Counted from the first letter of the stretch, positions 8,600 through 16,392 are shown. The stretch is 38,134 nucleotides of DNA from Actinomycetota bacterium (GCA_003168255.1 PMSU01000047.1:60581-98714), one strand, 5' to 3'. The notes: generated by a model from the letters alone, not told the origin. Program-made: numbers and translations.

Positions 8600-9564
8600 A
8601 CGCGCCGCCCCGCGCGCTCGCCGGCCATCTCGATGACTACCTGACCCTGCGCCGGGCGCTCGGCTGCAAGCTCATCAGGGTCGAGCGGTACCTGCGGCAG
8701 TTCCTGGACTACCTCGGCGAGCGGCAGCAGGGCACGTTCACTGTCGAGGCGGCAGCGGACTGGGTGCGCCGGTCCCGGCACGGGTCAGTGGCCCCGGGAC
8801 TGGGCATGGAAGCGATCCGCGGCTTCGCCGTCTTCCTGCACGCCCATGACCCGGCCCACGAGATCCCGCCGCCGGGCTTGTTCCCCCGCCGGCGGCTGCG
8901 GGCAGTGCCCTACCTTTACTCGCCCGCTGACATCATCACCCACCTGGCCGAGGAGGAAATCACCGCTCTCCTGCAGGCACCCGATCCCGGCGCCTGGACA
9001 GGCCGCCGCGACCACGCCCTGATACTGGCCGGCATCACCACCGGCCTGCGCGCCAGCGAGCTGGCCGGCCTCACCCGCGCCGACACCCACCTGGGCGACG
9101 GCCCCCACCTGGAATGCCACGGCAAGGGCAGGAAAGACCAGGTGACACCGCTGCTCCGCGACACCGTCGCCGTCCTGGCCGCATGGCTCGGGGAAAACCC
9201 CGGCGGGCCAGGCAGCCCCCTGTTCCCGACCCGGCGCGGCACCCCGATGAGCCAGGACGCCATCGAGGACTGCGTCAGACGCCACGCTGCCGCTGCCACC
9301 CTCGCCTGCCCTTCCCTGGCCAGCAAGAACGTCACTCCCCATGTCCTGAGGCACTCTTGCGCGGTCAGGATGCTCCGCTCAGGCATCGACATCGCCGTCA
9401 TCGCACTGTGGCTGGGCCACGAATCAACCCGAACCACCATGATCTACCTCAAAGCCGACCTCGAACTCAAGCAGCGCGCCCTCGGCCGCACCGTCCCTGT
9501 CGACGGAGAGCCCGGCCGCTACCGACCGCCCGACAACATCATCGACTTCCTCGACCGCCTCTGA
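8596..9564 (+). CDS. Tyrosine recombinase, apparent RitB/RitC chimera
   Basis: Site-specific recombinase of 322 aa with an intact catalytic set: Arg152 (TGLRASEL), Lys177 (GKGRK), His249 and Arg252 (HVLRH), His275 (WLGHES) and Tyr284. Residues 1-112 (LDDYLTLRRALGCKL to AVPYLYSPADI) look like the N-terminal arm of the second RIT recombinase. From about 117 onward (LAEEEITALLQAPD, TWTGRRDH-like, WLGHES, GRYRPPDNIIDFLDRL) it looks like the catalytic half of the third. The join near 8920-8955 would be an in-frame deletion fusing RitB to RitC; this rests on my memory of the families. It is translationally coupled to the broken upstream recombinase. The protein may still be active. Confidence 0.75.
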   Translation: MNAPPRALAGHLDDYLTLRRALGCKLIRVERYLRQFLDYLGERQQGTFTVEAAADWVRRSRHGSVAPGLGMEAIRGFAVFLHAHDPAHEIPPPGLFPRRRLRAVPYLYSPADIITHLAEEEITALLQAPDPGAWTGRRDHALILAGITTGLRASELAGLTRADTHLGDGPHLECHGKGRKDQVTPLLRDTVAVLAAWLGENPGGPGSPLFPTRRGTPMSQDAIEDCVRRHAAAATLACPSLASKNVTPHVLRHSCAVRMLRSGIDIAVIALWLGHESTRTTMIYLKADLELKQRALGRTVPVDGEPGRYRPPDNIIDFLDRL

Positions 9565-9628
9565 TTATCCCGGCCCGCATCACGGAAACCGGCCCGGCCA
9601 GAGGCCGGGCCGGGGACCGCCGGGATAA
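9565..9628 (+). terminator. Nested perfect hairpin after the recombinase cassette
   Basis: An outer inverted repeat TTATCCCGGC (9565-9574) and GCCGGGATAA (9619-9628) encloses an inner 11-bp perfect stem CCGGCCCGGCC-aga-GGCCGGGCCGG (9589-9613). It starts at the base after the recombinase stop. It can terminate transcription from the plus strand and overlaps the 3' end of the minus-strand small gene. It could alternatively be the right end of the element. Confidence 0.75.
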
Positions 9629-9858
9629 CCGCGGCACCGGAAGATGACGACAGGTGCTTCGATGTCAGCGGGGACGACCGCAAAGTAGCGGCCGGTGGGC
9701 ATTGTCGGAGGCGCGATCTGCAGTGAGGTGCCGGCACCGGGTCCGATGGTCACGATTGCCCGTGCTACAGCCTCGGCTTGACTCCGCGGGAGGGTGTTCA
9801 GCTGTTCAACCGCAGTCGGCGTGAGACTCACTTGTGGGTGCGTGCTACCGACGATCAC
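9580..9858 (-). CDS. ParE/RelE-like small protein
   Basis: A 92-aa protein whose middle part, SLTPTAVEQLNTLP followed by SQAEAVARAI and later GRYFAVVPADIEAPVVIFRC, resembles the RelE/ParE toxin fold (an alpha-helical hairpin followed by beta strands). The GTG at 9858 is chosen because GGAGG lies six bases upstream. A longer version from GTG 9933 overlaps the preceding gene's stop but has a badly spaced ribosome site. No obvious partner antitoxin is adjacent; the upstream gene is the broken ankyrin chimera. The toxin identity is tentative. Its 3' end overlaps the hairpin after the recombinase gene. Confidence 0.5.
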   Translation of the reverse strand: MIVGSTHPQVSLTPTAVEQLNTLPRSQAEAVARAIVTIGPGAGTSLQIAPPTMPTGRYFAVVPADIEAPVVIFRCRGYPGGPRPGLWPGRFP

Positions 9859-9929
9859 TTTCCGCCTCCATCTGTACCCACACACCGAGAATACGTCGAG
9901 GCACGGATAGCCGGAAGGCGGGATCGTGG

Positions 9930-10645
9930 TCACTTCTCCGGGTCAAGGTACTCACGGATGACCTCCTCGGCTGGTCGAGCGCCTTCGGCTACGTCACCTT
10001 GCCTCGCCTTGAAGGCCAGGTCGGCGGCCCCGAAGAACATGTTGAGTTCTTGCTTACTGCTGACAACTTGGGAAACATGCTGGCTGAGCCTGGTTATTTC
10101 GTCCTTCTGCTCCCGGACCTCCGTGGTCAGCCGCTCGAACTGCAGGCTGCCGATCTTGATGCTCTTCGCCTCGGGAAGCAGGAGGACCGCGACTACAGCC
10201 AGGACATAGATGAAGTCCGTCACATCTGGCAGGCCGCAGGTCTTGGTGACCGCCCCCGATGCCGCTGTGGTCACCTGGCATACCGGGTGGGCGCTGGTGA
10301 ACACCCACGATGCTGGCGTCTCGAGGTCGGCGCCGCCACTGATCAGCGCGTCGGCTATGTCGGCGTCGTCGCTGCTGGCCGCCCAGTGCAGAGGCGTCTC
10401 GGTCTGCGTTCCCTTCGTGACGACGCCGTCAGGATCGGCGCCCGCTTCGATGAGCATGCGGACGGTGGCTGGGCCGCCGGGAAGTAGCCGGGCCAGTCCG
10501 CGGCCACGTGCAGCGGCGTCCGCGTGCCGTGGACGGGCTCGGACGCGAGGCCGGGATGCTGGCTCAGCAGGCTCGCCAATGACGTGGTGTCGCCGGTGCG
10601 GATCGCGTGAACTGCGGCTATGGCCACAGGATCTTGGCTGTCCAC
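9930..10645 (-). pseudogene. Ankyrin-repeat gene with a frameshift, joined to a membrane/coiled-coil segment
   Basis: From GTG 10645 (AGGAGG 10 bases upstream) the frame encodes AVHAIRTGDTTSLASLLSQH and TPLHVAADWPGYFP. It then needs a one-base correction near 10475-10480 to continue as GPATVRMLIEAGADPDG, TPLHWAASSDDADIADAL and GGADLETP, all standard ankyrin repeats. After about 10325 the ankyrin pattern stops and an unrelated tail begins: VTDFIYVLAVVAVLLL (one membrane helix), then LTTEVREQKDEITRLSQHVS (coiled coil), ending at 9930. A downstream piece could reinitiate at ATG 10457. I read this as a 5' ankyrin gene fused by recombination to the 3' end of another gene and later frameshifted. 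It follows the TetR gene by 28 bases. Confidence 0.65.
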
Positions 10646-10673
10646 CGTGTCGTCTCCTCCTGGGGGGTGCCGT

Positions 10674-11273
10674 TCATGACAGCGGTTCTCCCGCGACGCC
10701 GGCGATGACCGTGGTCACGACCTTGCGGACGGCTCCAGCCGCTGGCGGCGTGCCGTCCCGGCCGGCGAACAGCAGGTGCCCGGCCCCGATCAGAGTGAGC
10801 GCGAGCGTGTCAACGTCGGCATCGGCCGCAATGCGGCCCAGGTCTCGCTCGGCGGTGAGGTAGGAGGCGATCATGGCCTTGGCTTCCGCTAGTACCGGGA
10901 CGCCGGTCGGCGTGGCCTGGCGCAGCCGGGCGCGCAGGTCATCGCGGGAGGTGACGAGGCCGACGATCACCAGGGCGACTGACCCGAACACGGCCGTCAG
11001 CGCGCCGGTGAGGTTGCCGGCGACGGTGCCCGTCCCGGCGGACTCGCGCAGGGCGGCGGCCTGGTCGCCGATCCGGCTGATGCGGTCCAGCACGAGCTCG
11101 GCGAGGAAGGCGTCGAGGTCGGCGAAGTGCCGGTGCAGGACGCCCTTGGCGCAGCCTGCCTCCGTGGTGACCGCCCGGCTGGTCAGCGCGTTCGGCCCGT
11201 CCCGGAGCAGGACGCGCTCGGCGGCGCCGAACAACTGCTCGCGCGCGTCGCGGATGGCTACCCCTGTCGGCAT
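10674..11273 (-). CDS. TetR/AcrR family regulator
   Basis: One-component repressor of 199 aa. The N-terminal helix-turn-helix is clear: AAERVLLRDGPNALTSRAVTTEAGCAKGVLHRHF, with recognition helix around residues 40-48. The C-terminal half is a helical ligand and dimer domain with no recognisable subfamily. ATG 11273 is preferred because GGGAAGGGGG precedes it; an in-frame ATG at 11324 lies inside the palindromic operator and has no ribosome site. It is divergent from a methyltransferase gene and very likely controls it and itself through the repeats at 11316-11355. The ankyrin gene follows on the same strand. Confidence 0.85.
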   Translation of the reverse strand: MPTGVAIRDAREQLFGAAERVLLRDGPNALTSRAVTTEAGCAKGVLHRHFADLDAFLAELVLDRISRIGDQAAALRESAGTGTVAGNLTGALTAVFGSVALVIVGLVTSRDDLRARLRQATPTGVPVLAEAKAMIASYLTAERDLGRIAADADVDTLALTLIGAGHLLFAGRDGTPPAAGAVRKVVTTVIAGVAGEPLS

Positions 11274-11315
11274 CGGGCGTACCCCCTTCCCTCGCGCGGC
11301 CCTTCCCGATTGACG

Positions 11316-11355
11316 AGTGGGCATGCGCCCACTATGGTGGGCGCATGCCCACTAT
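11316..11355. promoter_or_regulatory. Long palindromic TetR operator between divergent genes
   Basis: AGTGGGCATGCGCCCAC (11316-11332) and its exact complement (11337-11353) flank TATG, giving 17-bp arms. The region can also be read as two near-identical 19-bp direct sites, 11317-11335 and 11337-11355, each GTGGGC...GCCCACTAT and 20 bp apart, about two helical turns. It covers the methyltransferase ATG at 11345, so bound repressor would block initiation. Two adjacent TetR dimers are the simplest reading. Confidence 0.8.
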
Positions 11356-12181
11356 ACAGCCGGAGCGAGTGCCTCTTTCCGGACCTGAGCCTCATCGAGC
11401 CCGGCAATGGGCGGAGTCGTTCGGCTCGGACGCCGAACGTTATGACCGGGCCCGGCCCCGCTATCCCCAGGCCCTGGTGGACCGGATCATCGCCGCCAGC
11501 CCCGGCCCCGACGTCCCCGACGTCCTCGACGTCGGCATCGGCACCGGCATAGCCGCCCGGCAGTTCCAGGCGGCCGGCTGCCGGGTGCTGGGGGTCGAGG
11601 TCGACGCGCGGATGGCCGACCTGGTGCGCCGGGGCGGATTCGAGGTCGAGGTGGCGGCGTTCGAAGCCTGGGATCCCGCCGGGCGAGCATTCGATGCGGT
11701 CATCTCCGGGCAGACCTGGCACTGGGTGGACCCGGTCGCGGGAGCGGCAAAGGCGGCGCAGGCGCTTCGGCCCGGCGGTCGGCTGGCGGTGTTCTGGAAC
11801 GTGGGCCAGCCTTCGCCCGACGTGGGGGAAGCCTTCTCCGCGGTCTACCGCGAAGTGATGCCCGACCTGGCGTACTATCACCGCGGCCAGATGCCTGGCC
11901 TGGACGCTTACTCGACGGGGTTCACCAGGGCGGCCGACGGGATACGAGAGGCGGGCGCGTTCGGCGATCCGGAGCAGTGGCGATTCGACTGGGAGCGGTC
12001 CTACACCAGGGACGAGTGGCTGGACCAGGTGCCTACCTTCGGCGACCACAGCCAGTTCCGGCCGGCCAAGCTGGCAGAGGTGCTGGCGGGAATCGGGGCC
12101 GCTATCGACGCGACGGGGGGCAGCTTCACGATGCGTTACACCGCGGTGGTGGTCACCGCGGCGCGAACCGGCCCCGTCTGA
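11345..12181 (+). CDS. Class I SAM-dependent methyltransferase (TetR-linked)
   Basis: Methyltransferase of 278 aa. AESFGSDAERYDRARPRYP (24-42) is the usual lead-in of the UbiE/SmtA-like group. VLDVGIGTG (60-68) is the SAM-binding motif I, VLGVEVD supplies the acidic residue of motif II, and FDAVISGQTWHWVDP with ALRPGGRLAVFW marks motifs post-II and III. The ATG at 11345 lies within the operator and has no ribosome site, so the message may be leaderless; GTG 11369 is an alternative with GGAG close upstream. It is probably derepressed by the TetR ligand, which suggests detoxification or tailoring of a small molecule. The substrate is unknown. Confidence 0.85.
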   Translation: MPTIQPERVPLSGPEPHRARQWAESFGSDAERYDRARPRYPQALVDRIIAASPGPDVPDVLDVGIGTGIAARQFQAAGCRVLGVEVDARMADLVRRGGFEVEVAAFEAWDPAGRAFDAVISGQTWHWVDPVAGAAKAAQALRPGGRLAVFWNVGQPSPDVGEAFSAVYREVMPDLAYYHRGQMPGLDAYSTGFTRAADGIREAGAFGDPEQWRFDWERSYTRDEWLDQVPTFGDHSQFRPAKLAEVLAGIGAAIDATGGSFTMRYTAVVVTAARTGPV

Positions 12182-12206
12182 CCCGGCGCCTCCCGGGCGC
12201 GCCGGG
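12182..12206. terminator. Hairpin between convergent methyltransferase genes
   Basis: CCCGGCGC (12182-12189) and GCGCCGGG (12199-12206) form an 8-bp stem directly after the plus-strand stop and before the minus-strand stop at 12218. It probably serves both directions. Confidence 0.6.
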
Positions 12207-12217
12207 CCAGGGAAACG

Positions 12218-13081
12218 TCACGACCGCCTGGCCACCCATACGGTCCTCGCGGTGCGGACGGTGAGGTCTTTGCGTCGCAGAACGCAGTCGGCCCCCTCGC
12301 TGTCGATGAGCACGTCGAGCGTGGCCAGGTCATCGGCGTTCATCCGGCCATCGAGACGGGAACGGATGCGTCGCAGAGACGCCTGGGCGTAGCGTCCGGT
12401 TGAGGAGGGCAGTGGCGATGTCAGGTCGATGGCGAAGGGGCGCTCGGCCACGATGGTGAAGCCGGCTTGCCGCAGGCGTGAGCCCCAGCGGGAGCCGAGA
12501 TGCGGTACCGCATCGGCCAGTTCTGCGGCCAGGGCGGCGTGGCAGCGCGCTTCGAGTCCGGGGCGGCCGATGCCGATGTCGTCGGGCAGGAAGAGCAGGG
12601 GGCGGTCCATTTCGGCAACGGCCAGCAGGCCGCCGGGGTGGAGTGCGGCGAAGACCTCGGCCAGGACGCGGTCGGGGTCGGTCAGGTGGTGCAGGGACAT
12701 GGATGCCCACACCAGGTCGACCGCGTCGATGGCCGGCCACGCGATGTCGAGGTCGGCCTGGAGGGTGCGGACCCGGTCGGCCAGGCCGAGATCGCGGGCC
12801 TTGACCTGGCAGTGGGCCAGCAGTTGCGCGGACCCGTCCAGGGCGATCACGTCGGCGTCCTCGAAGCGTTGAGCGAGGGCGAGGGCCCCGCTGCCTGTTC
12901 CGCTGCCCAGGTCCAGGATTCGGCGGCGGGGCAGATCGGCGGCCAGTTCGTGCACCCAGGCGGTCGCCTCGGACAGGTAGGAGTGCAGTACGTCAGCTTC
13001 CAGGTCCAGGAGCTCAGCCATGGCCGCCCAGTCAGGCGCGGACTCGGCTGCGGATTGGTGCTGGTGGCGATGGATTTCCAT
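12218..13081 (-). CDS. Class I SAM-dependent methyltransferase (XRE-linked)
   Basis: Methyltransferase of 287 aa, not closely similar to the neighbouring one. RILDLGSGTG (54-63) is motif I, DVIALDGS motif II, and DLVWASMSLHHLTDP followed by ALHPGGLLAVAE gives the later motifs of the Methyltransf_25/12 type. The C-terminal third (LRQAGFTIVAERPFAIDL) is the usual lid. A histidine-rich N-terminus (MEIHRHQHQ) is unusual. CGGAG lies three bases before the ATG. It is divergent from an XRE-cupin regulator across 47 bases that hold repeated TTGCG half-sites. The target is not deducible. Confidence 0.85.
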   Translation of the reverse strand: MEIHRHQHQSAAESAPDWAAMAELLDLEADVLHSYLSEATAWVHELAADLPRRRILDLGSGTGSGALALAQRFEDADVIALDGSAQLLAHCQVKARDLGLADRVRTLQADLDIAWPAIDAVDLVWASMSLHHLTDPDRVLAEVFAALHPGGLLAVAEMDRPLLFLPDDIGIGRPGLEARCHAALAAELADAVPHLGSRWGSRLRQAGFTIVAERPFAIDLTSPLPSSTGRYAQASLRRIRSRLDGRMNADDLATLDVLIDSEGADCVLRRKDLTVRTARTVWVARRS

Positions 13082-13101
13082 GCTCCGACTCTATGCGCGC
13101 C

Positions 13102-13138
13102 TTGCGCCAGCAGCATAGTCTCTTGCGTATGACGCAAG
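13102..13138. promoter_or_regulatory. TTGCG-type operator of the XRE-cupin regulator
   Basis: CTTGCGT-ATG-ACGCAAG (13122-13138) is a 7-bp inverted repeat centred exactly on the regulator's ATG. A third half-site TTGCGC lies at 13102-13107, 21 bp upstream. A -10-like CATAGT (13114-13119) would place transcription start at or near the ATG, so the message may be leaderless. Autorepression plus control of the divergent methyltransferase is the likely role. Confidence 0.65.
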
Positions 13139-13707
13139 ACGGGATTCTCGACGGCCTGGTGCGCCAGCGGATCAGGGGACTGCGTACGGCCCGGGGCTGG
13201 TCGCTCGACGACCTCGCCGGCCGCTGCTACCTGAGCCCCTCCACCCTCAGCCGTATCGAGACCGGCCATCGGCGGATCGCCCTTGACCAGCTGGCCCCGA
13301 TCGCGCGGGCCCTGGGGACAACCCTGGATCAGCTAGTGGAATCCGCCGATGACGAGGACGTGGTGATCAGACCCCAGCGCGATGCCGTGCGCGGGGTGAC
13401 CACCTGGATGCTGACCCGGGAGCCGGGACCGCACGGTGTATCGGTCGCCAAGATGCGTGTCACCAGGCCCGCACCCCAGCGCGGTACCGATGAGTTGCGG
13501 GTGCATCCCGGCCGGGACTGGTTCACCGTCCTGTCGGGAACCGTCGTGCTGCTGCTGGGCGAGCGCACGATCCTGGTCGAAGTCGGCCAGGCGGCGGAGT
13601 TCTCCACCATGATTCCGCACGCGGTCGGCGCCCATGACGGCCCTGCCGAAGTCCTGTTCATCTTCGACCACGACGGACAGCGCACCCATCTCCACCCCTC
13701 GCCGTGA
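13129..13707 (+). CDS. XRE family regulator with C-terminal cupin domain
   Basis: Transcription factor of 192 aa. The N-terminal HTH_3 domain is LVRQRIRGLRTARGWSLDDLAG, then YLSPSTLSRIETGHRRI, a textbook XRE recognition helix. Residues about 75-185 form a cupin barrel: HPGRDWFTVLSGTVVLLLGE and AEFSTMIPHAVGAHDGP. The cupin presumably binds a small effector or metal. ATG 13129 is chosen because it starts the domain cleanly and lies inside the inverted repeat; an in-frame ATG at 13093 adds 12 poorly conserved residues. It likely regulates itself and the methyltransferase read away from it. Confidence 0.9.
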   Translation: MTQDGILDGLVRQRIRGLRTARGWSLDDLAGRCYLSPSTLSRIETGHRRIALDQLAPIARALGTTLDQLVESADDEDVVIRPQRDAVRGVTTWMLTREPGPHGVSVAKMRVTRPAPQRGTDELRVHPGRDWFTVLSGTVVLLLGERTILVEVGQAAEFSTMIPHAVGAHDGPAEVLFIFDHDGQRTHLHPSP

Positions 13708-13731
13708 GCACCAGCCCGCCCTCGCCACGCG

Positions 13732-13756
13732 CGATCACACCCATCCGGCGTGATCG
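13732..13756. terminator. Bidirectional hairpin between convergent genes
   Basis: CGATCAC (13732-13738) and GTGATCG (13750-13756) form a 7-bp stem with an 11-nt loop between the XRE-cupin stop (13707) and the kinase stop (13768). Confidence 0.6.
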
Positions 13757-13767
13757 TGGATTCCTGG

Positions 13768-14721
13768 CTACGAGAGCGGCGGTACGAGCACGCGGAGCGC
13801 GCCTGGCAGCGCCCGGATACGCAGTTGCGACCCGGCGGGTAGCGGCGACACCGACGGTAGCGCCTCGCCGTCGGCGCCGCACGGCACGGGCCGTCCGCTG
13901 GTCACGGTGACCTCTACGGCGCGCTCCATGCCGATCTGGCTCATCGTGACATGCGAGCCATTCTTGATCTTTGCGAGAGCCCGGATGAGATCGAGCTTGG
14001 AGGCGTCGCGGATGAAGATCACGTCGAGCAAGCCGTCAGAGGTGTCAGCGTCTGGCGCGACCATCATGCCACCGCCGAAGTAGCGGGAGTTCGCGACGAC
14101 GACGGCACCGCCGGAGAACTCTTTCACGGTGGTCGCGCCGCCGCGTTCCAGTTCGACCCGGAACGTCGCAGACTTCCAGTTGACTACCGCGCGGATCCCC
14201 GCCGCCGGATAGACCAGGGGACCAGCTAGCCATTTGGTTCGTCCGGCGATCTCGGCCGCGGCCGCCGGGATGCCGAGGTAGACGCTGCCGGCCACGACCA
14301 GCTCGGCCGGCCCCGCGGCCCGGGACTGGGCCGCCTCCGGGTGGCGTACCCCGATGAGATCGACCTGCCGCTCCTGGCCATGGACAAGCACCCGGGCCGC
14401 ATCGGCTGGCGAGAACGGCAGCCCAAGCGTCCTGACGAAGTCATTGCCCCGCCCGGACGGGATGATCCCAAACACTCCGTCCACAGCGGCCACGGCCCCG
14501 GCGAGCGCGCCGACCATGCCGTCACCGCCGAACGCGACCACGACATCTCCCCGGCCGGCGGCGGCCACGGCCAGTTCCTTCGCGTGCTCCAGGCTGGTCG
14601 AGGCGCGCACTTCATGCCTGGTGCCAGTGGCATCCAGCACCGCTGTGACCAGGGGCAGCAGCCGCTTCGACCGGCCGCCGCCCGCAGCCGGGTTCACCAC
14701 CAGACAGCACGTGCGGGTCAT
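13768..14721 (-). CDS. Diacylglycerol kinase family lipid kinase
   Basis: Predicted ATP-dependent lipid kinase of 317 aa, phosphorylating diacylglycerol or a related lipid at the membrane face. VVNPAAGGGR (8-17) and AFGGDGMV (63-70) form the nucleotide site, and IIPSGRGNDFVRTLGLP (87-103) is the family's second block. NSRYFGGGMMVAPDADTSDGLLDV marks the C-terminal beta-rich domain. GGAGG lies five bases before the ATG, and only 11 bases separate it from the AGPS-like gene upstream, so the two are co-transcribed. The arrangement matches Mycobacterium tuberculosis Rv2251-Rv2252, where Rv2252 is a diacylglycerol kinase. A decayed relative lies at 7110-7240. Confidence 0.92.
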   Translation of the reverse strand: MTRTCCLVVNPAAGGGRSKRLLPLVTAVLDATGTRHEVRASTSLEHAKELAVAAAGRGDVVVAFGGDGMVGALAGAVAAVDGVFGIIPSGRGNDFVRTLGLPFSPADAARVLVHGQERQVDLIGVRHPEAAQSRAAGPAELVVAGSVYLGIPAAAAEIAGRTKWLAGPLVYPAAGIRAVVNWKSATFRVELERGGATTVKEFSGGAVVVANSRYFGGGMMVAPDADTSDGLLDVIFIRDASKLDLIRALAKIKNGSHVTMSQIGMERAVEVTVTSGRPVPCGADGEALPSVSPLPAGSQLRIRALPGALRVLVPPLS

Positions 14722-14732
14722 GGTGCCTCCGG

Positions 14733-16364
14733 TCAGCTAGGCGGGATGAGCTTGCCTGGGTTGAGCACGCCCACCGGGTCGAGCGTCGCCTTCACCGCCC
14801 GCAGCACCTCCGCGCCTAGATCACCGATCTCGGCGCGCATCCAGGGCAGGTGCTCGGTGCCGACCGCGTGGTGGTGCGTGATCGTGCCGCCATTGCTGAT
14901 GATCGCATCAGCGGCCGCGGTCTTGGCGGCTTCCCACTGGCCGACTGGATCGGGCGCCTGCGCGGCGACGACGGTGTAGTACAGCGACGCGCCGGACGGA
15001 TAGACGTGCGAGATGTGGCATGTCACTACCGGCGGCGTGCCCGCGGCGGTCAGCGATGCGGTCAGCGCGGCGGTCACGGCGGCGTGCAGGCCGGGCAGGT
15101 TCGCCCAGCTCGTCGCGGTCTCCAACGTCTCGGCGAGCACGCCGGCGTCCAGCAGGGCATCCCGCAGCCGCGGTGCGGCGAACCGGCTCTCCCGCCAGGC
15201 ATTGACCGGTGCGGCGCCAAGAGGCGTGCCGCCATGGGCCCGGAACACAAGTGCCGCGGCCCGCTGCCGCGTCGCGGTCGCCGCTGCCGTGCCCTCGTAG
15301 CTTGTGATCGCCAGGCAGCCGGTGACCGCCGGGGCGCCGGCTGGCGCCGGGCCGCTGGTCATGCCCAGGATGGCGGTCTCCGTCTCATCGCCAAGCCGGA
15401 CTACCGTCGGCATTTGATCTCCCGACTGGGCCAGCGCCCGCAGCGCCGCCATCCCTGAGCCGAGGTCGCCGAACGACCAGGCCTCGTCGAGCACAGTATC
15501 GGGCCGGTGCCGTACTCGCACGGTGACTTCGGTGATTATTCCGAACGCACCCTCCGAGCCAAGCAGCAATTGCCGCAGGTCGGGCCCCGCGGCCGAGGCG
15601 GGCGCCAGGCCGCCGGCTTCGATCGTGCCGCGCGGCGTGGCGACCCTGACCGCGAGCACCATGTCCTCGAACCGGCCGTAGCCCGCCGAAGCCTGCCCGG
15701 CCGAACGGGTGGCGGCGAATCCGCCGATCGTCGCGTGCTCGAAGCTCTGCGGCAGGTGACCGAGGGTCAGGCCGTGGCGGCCGAGTAGCTCCTCTGCCTC
15801 AGGCCCGCGCAGCCCGGCCTCCAGGGTCGCGGTCAGCGACTCGGCGTCGAGCCTGGTCAGCTGGTCAAGCCGGCCCAGATCCAGCGCGATGACGGCGCCG
15901 AACTCGCCGCGCAGTGGCTCGACCCCGCCGGTCACGCTGGTGCCGCCGCCGAACGGCACGACCGCGACCCGGTGCCTGCTGGCTGCCTCGAGGACCGCGA
16001 TGACCTCATCGTGCGACCCCGGGGTGATCACGGCATCGGGGGCGTTCGCGACGTCTCCGGCCCGCCGGCGGAGCAGATCCGTGGTGCTCTTGCCGCCGGT
16101 CCGGCGCAGCCGGGCGGACCGGTCGCCGTGGACCTGCCCGTGGCCCGCTGCCTCGGTGAACGCCTGCCGGGCGACGGCGGAGAGCCGCGGCGGCGGCAGG
16201 ACGACATCGCTCTCGGCGACCGCGGGCGAAGGCCGGAGGGGCGCGGCGAGGAACTCCGTCAGCAGGACGCGGGTCCGCTCGGGAAGCGGACGCGGCTCAT
16301 CCCAGCCGGCCCACGGCATGTCCTCGGCGCGGTGGGCAGGCCGCTCAGGCGATTGCTCGATCAT
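14733..16364 (-). CDS. FAD-binding oxidase, alkyl-DHAP synthase-like
   Basis: Flavoprotein of 543 aa in the VAO/FAD_binding_4 family. PFGGGTSVTGG (137-147) is the FAD pyrophosphate loop, PQSFEHATIGGFAATRSAGQ and the following GYGRFEDMV are the substrate-side signature, and GSEGAFGIITEVTVRV is conserved. HHH at 497-499 followed by AVG corresponds to the histidine triplet required in alkyldihydroxyacetonephosphate synthase, so ether-lipid formation from acyl-DHAP and a fatty alcohol is plausible. No acyltransferase or fatty-alcohol gene is adjacent. It heads a two-gene operon with the lipid kinase and is divergent from TetR and glpD, the same set as Rv2249c-Rv2252. ATG 16364 is near the TTGACA-like box, so ATG 16319 is a real alternative. 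Confidence 0.82.
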   Translation of the reverse strand: MIEQSPERPAHRAEDMPWAGWDEPRPLPERTRVLLTEFLAAPLRPSPAVAESDVVLPPPRLSAVARQAFTEAAGHGQVHGDRSARLRRTGGKSTTDLLRRRAGDVANAPDAVITPGSHDEVIAVLEAASRHRVAVVPFGGGTSVTGGVEPLRGEFGAVIALDLGRLDQLTRLDAESLTATLEAGLRGPEAEELLGRHGLTLGHLPQSFEHATIGGFAATRSAGQASAGYGRFEDMVLAVRVATPRGTIEAGGLAPASAAGPDLRQLLLGSEGAFGIITEVTVRVRHRPDTVLDEAWSFGDLGSGMAALRALAQSGDQMPTVVRLGDETETAILGMTSGPAPAGAPAVTGCLAITSYEGTAAATATRQRAAALVFRAHGGTPLGAAPVNAWRESRFAAPRLRDALLDAGVLAETLETATSWANLPGLHAAVTAALTASLTAAGTPPVVTCHISHVYPSGASLYYTVVAAQAPDPVGQWEAAKTAAADAIISNGGTITHHHAVGTEHLPWMRAEIGDLGAEVLRAVKATLDPVGVLNPGKLIPPS

Positions 16365-16392
16365 GATTTGATAAGCTTACAGATCATGTCAA
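16365..16392. promoter_or_regulatory. Compact divergent promoter/operator between AGPS-like and TetR genes
   Basis: Only 21 bases separate the two start codons. They contain an 8-bp perfect palindrome TAAGCTTA (16371-16378). On the plus strand CTTACA ends about five bases before the TetR ATG, with TTGCTC 17 bases further upstream. A TTGACA lies on the minus strand at 16392-16387. The TetR message is probably leaderless, and repressor bound here would shut both directions. Confidence 0.55.

Noticed and set aside
14733..16364. Assignment as D-lactate or glycolate dehydrogenase
   Set aside because: The HHH motif near the C-terminus and the Rv2251-like context favour an alkyl-DHAP-synthase-like enzyme.
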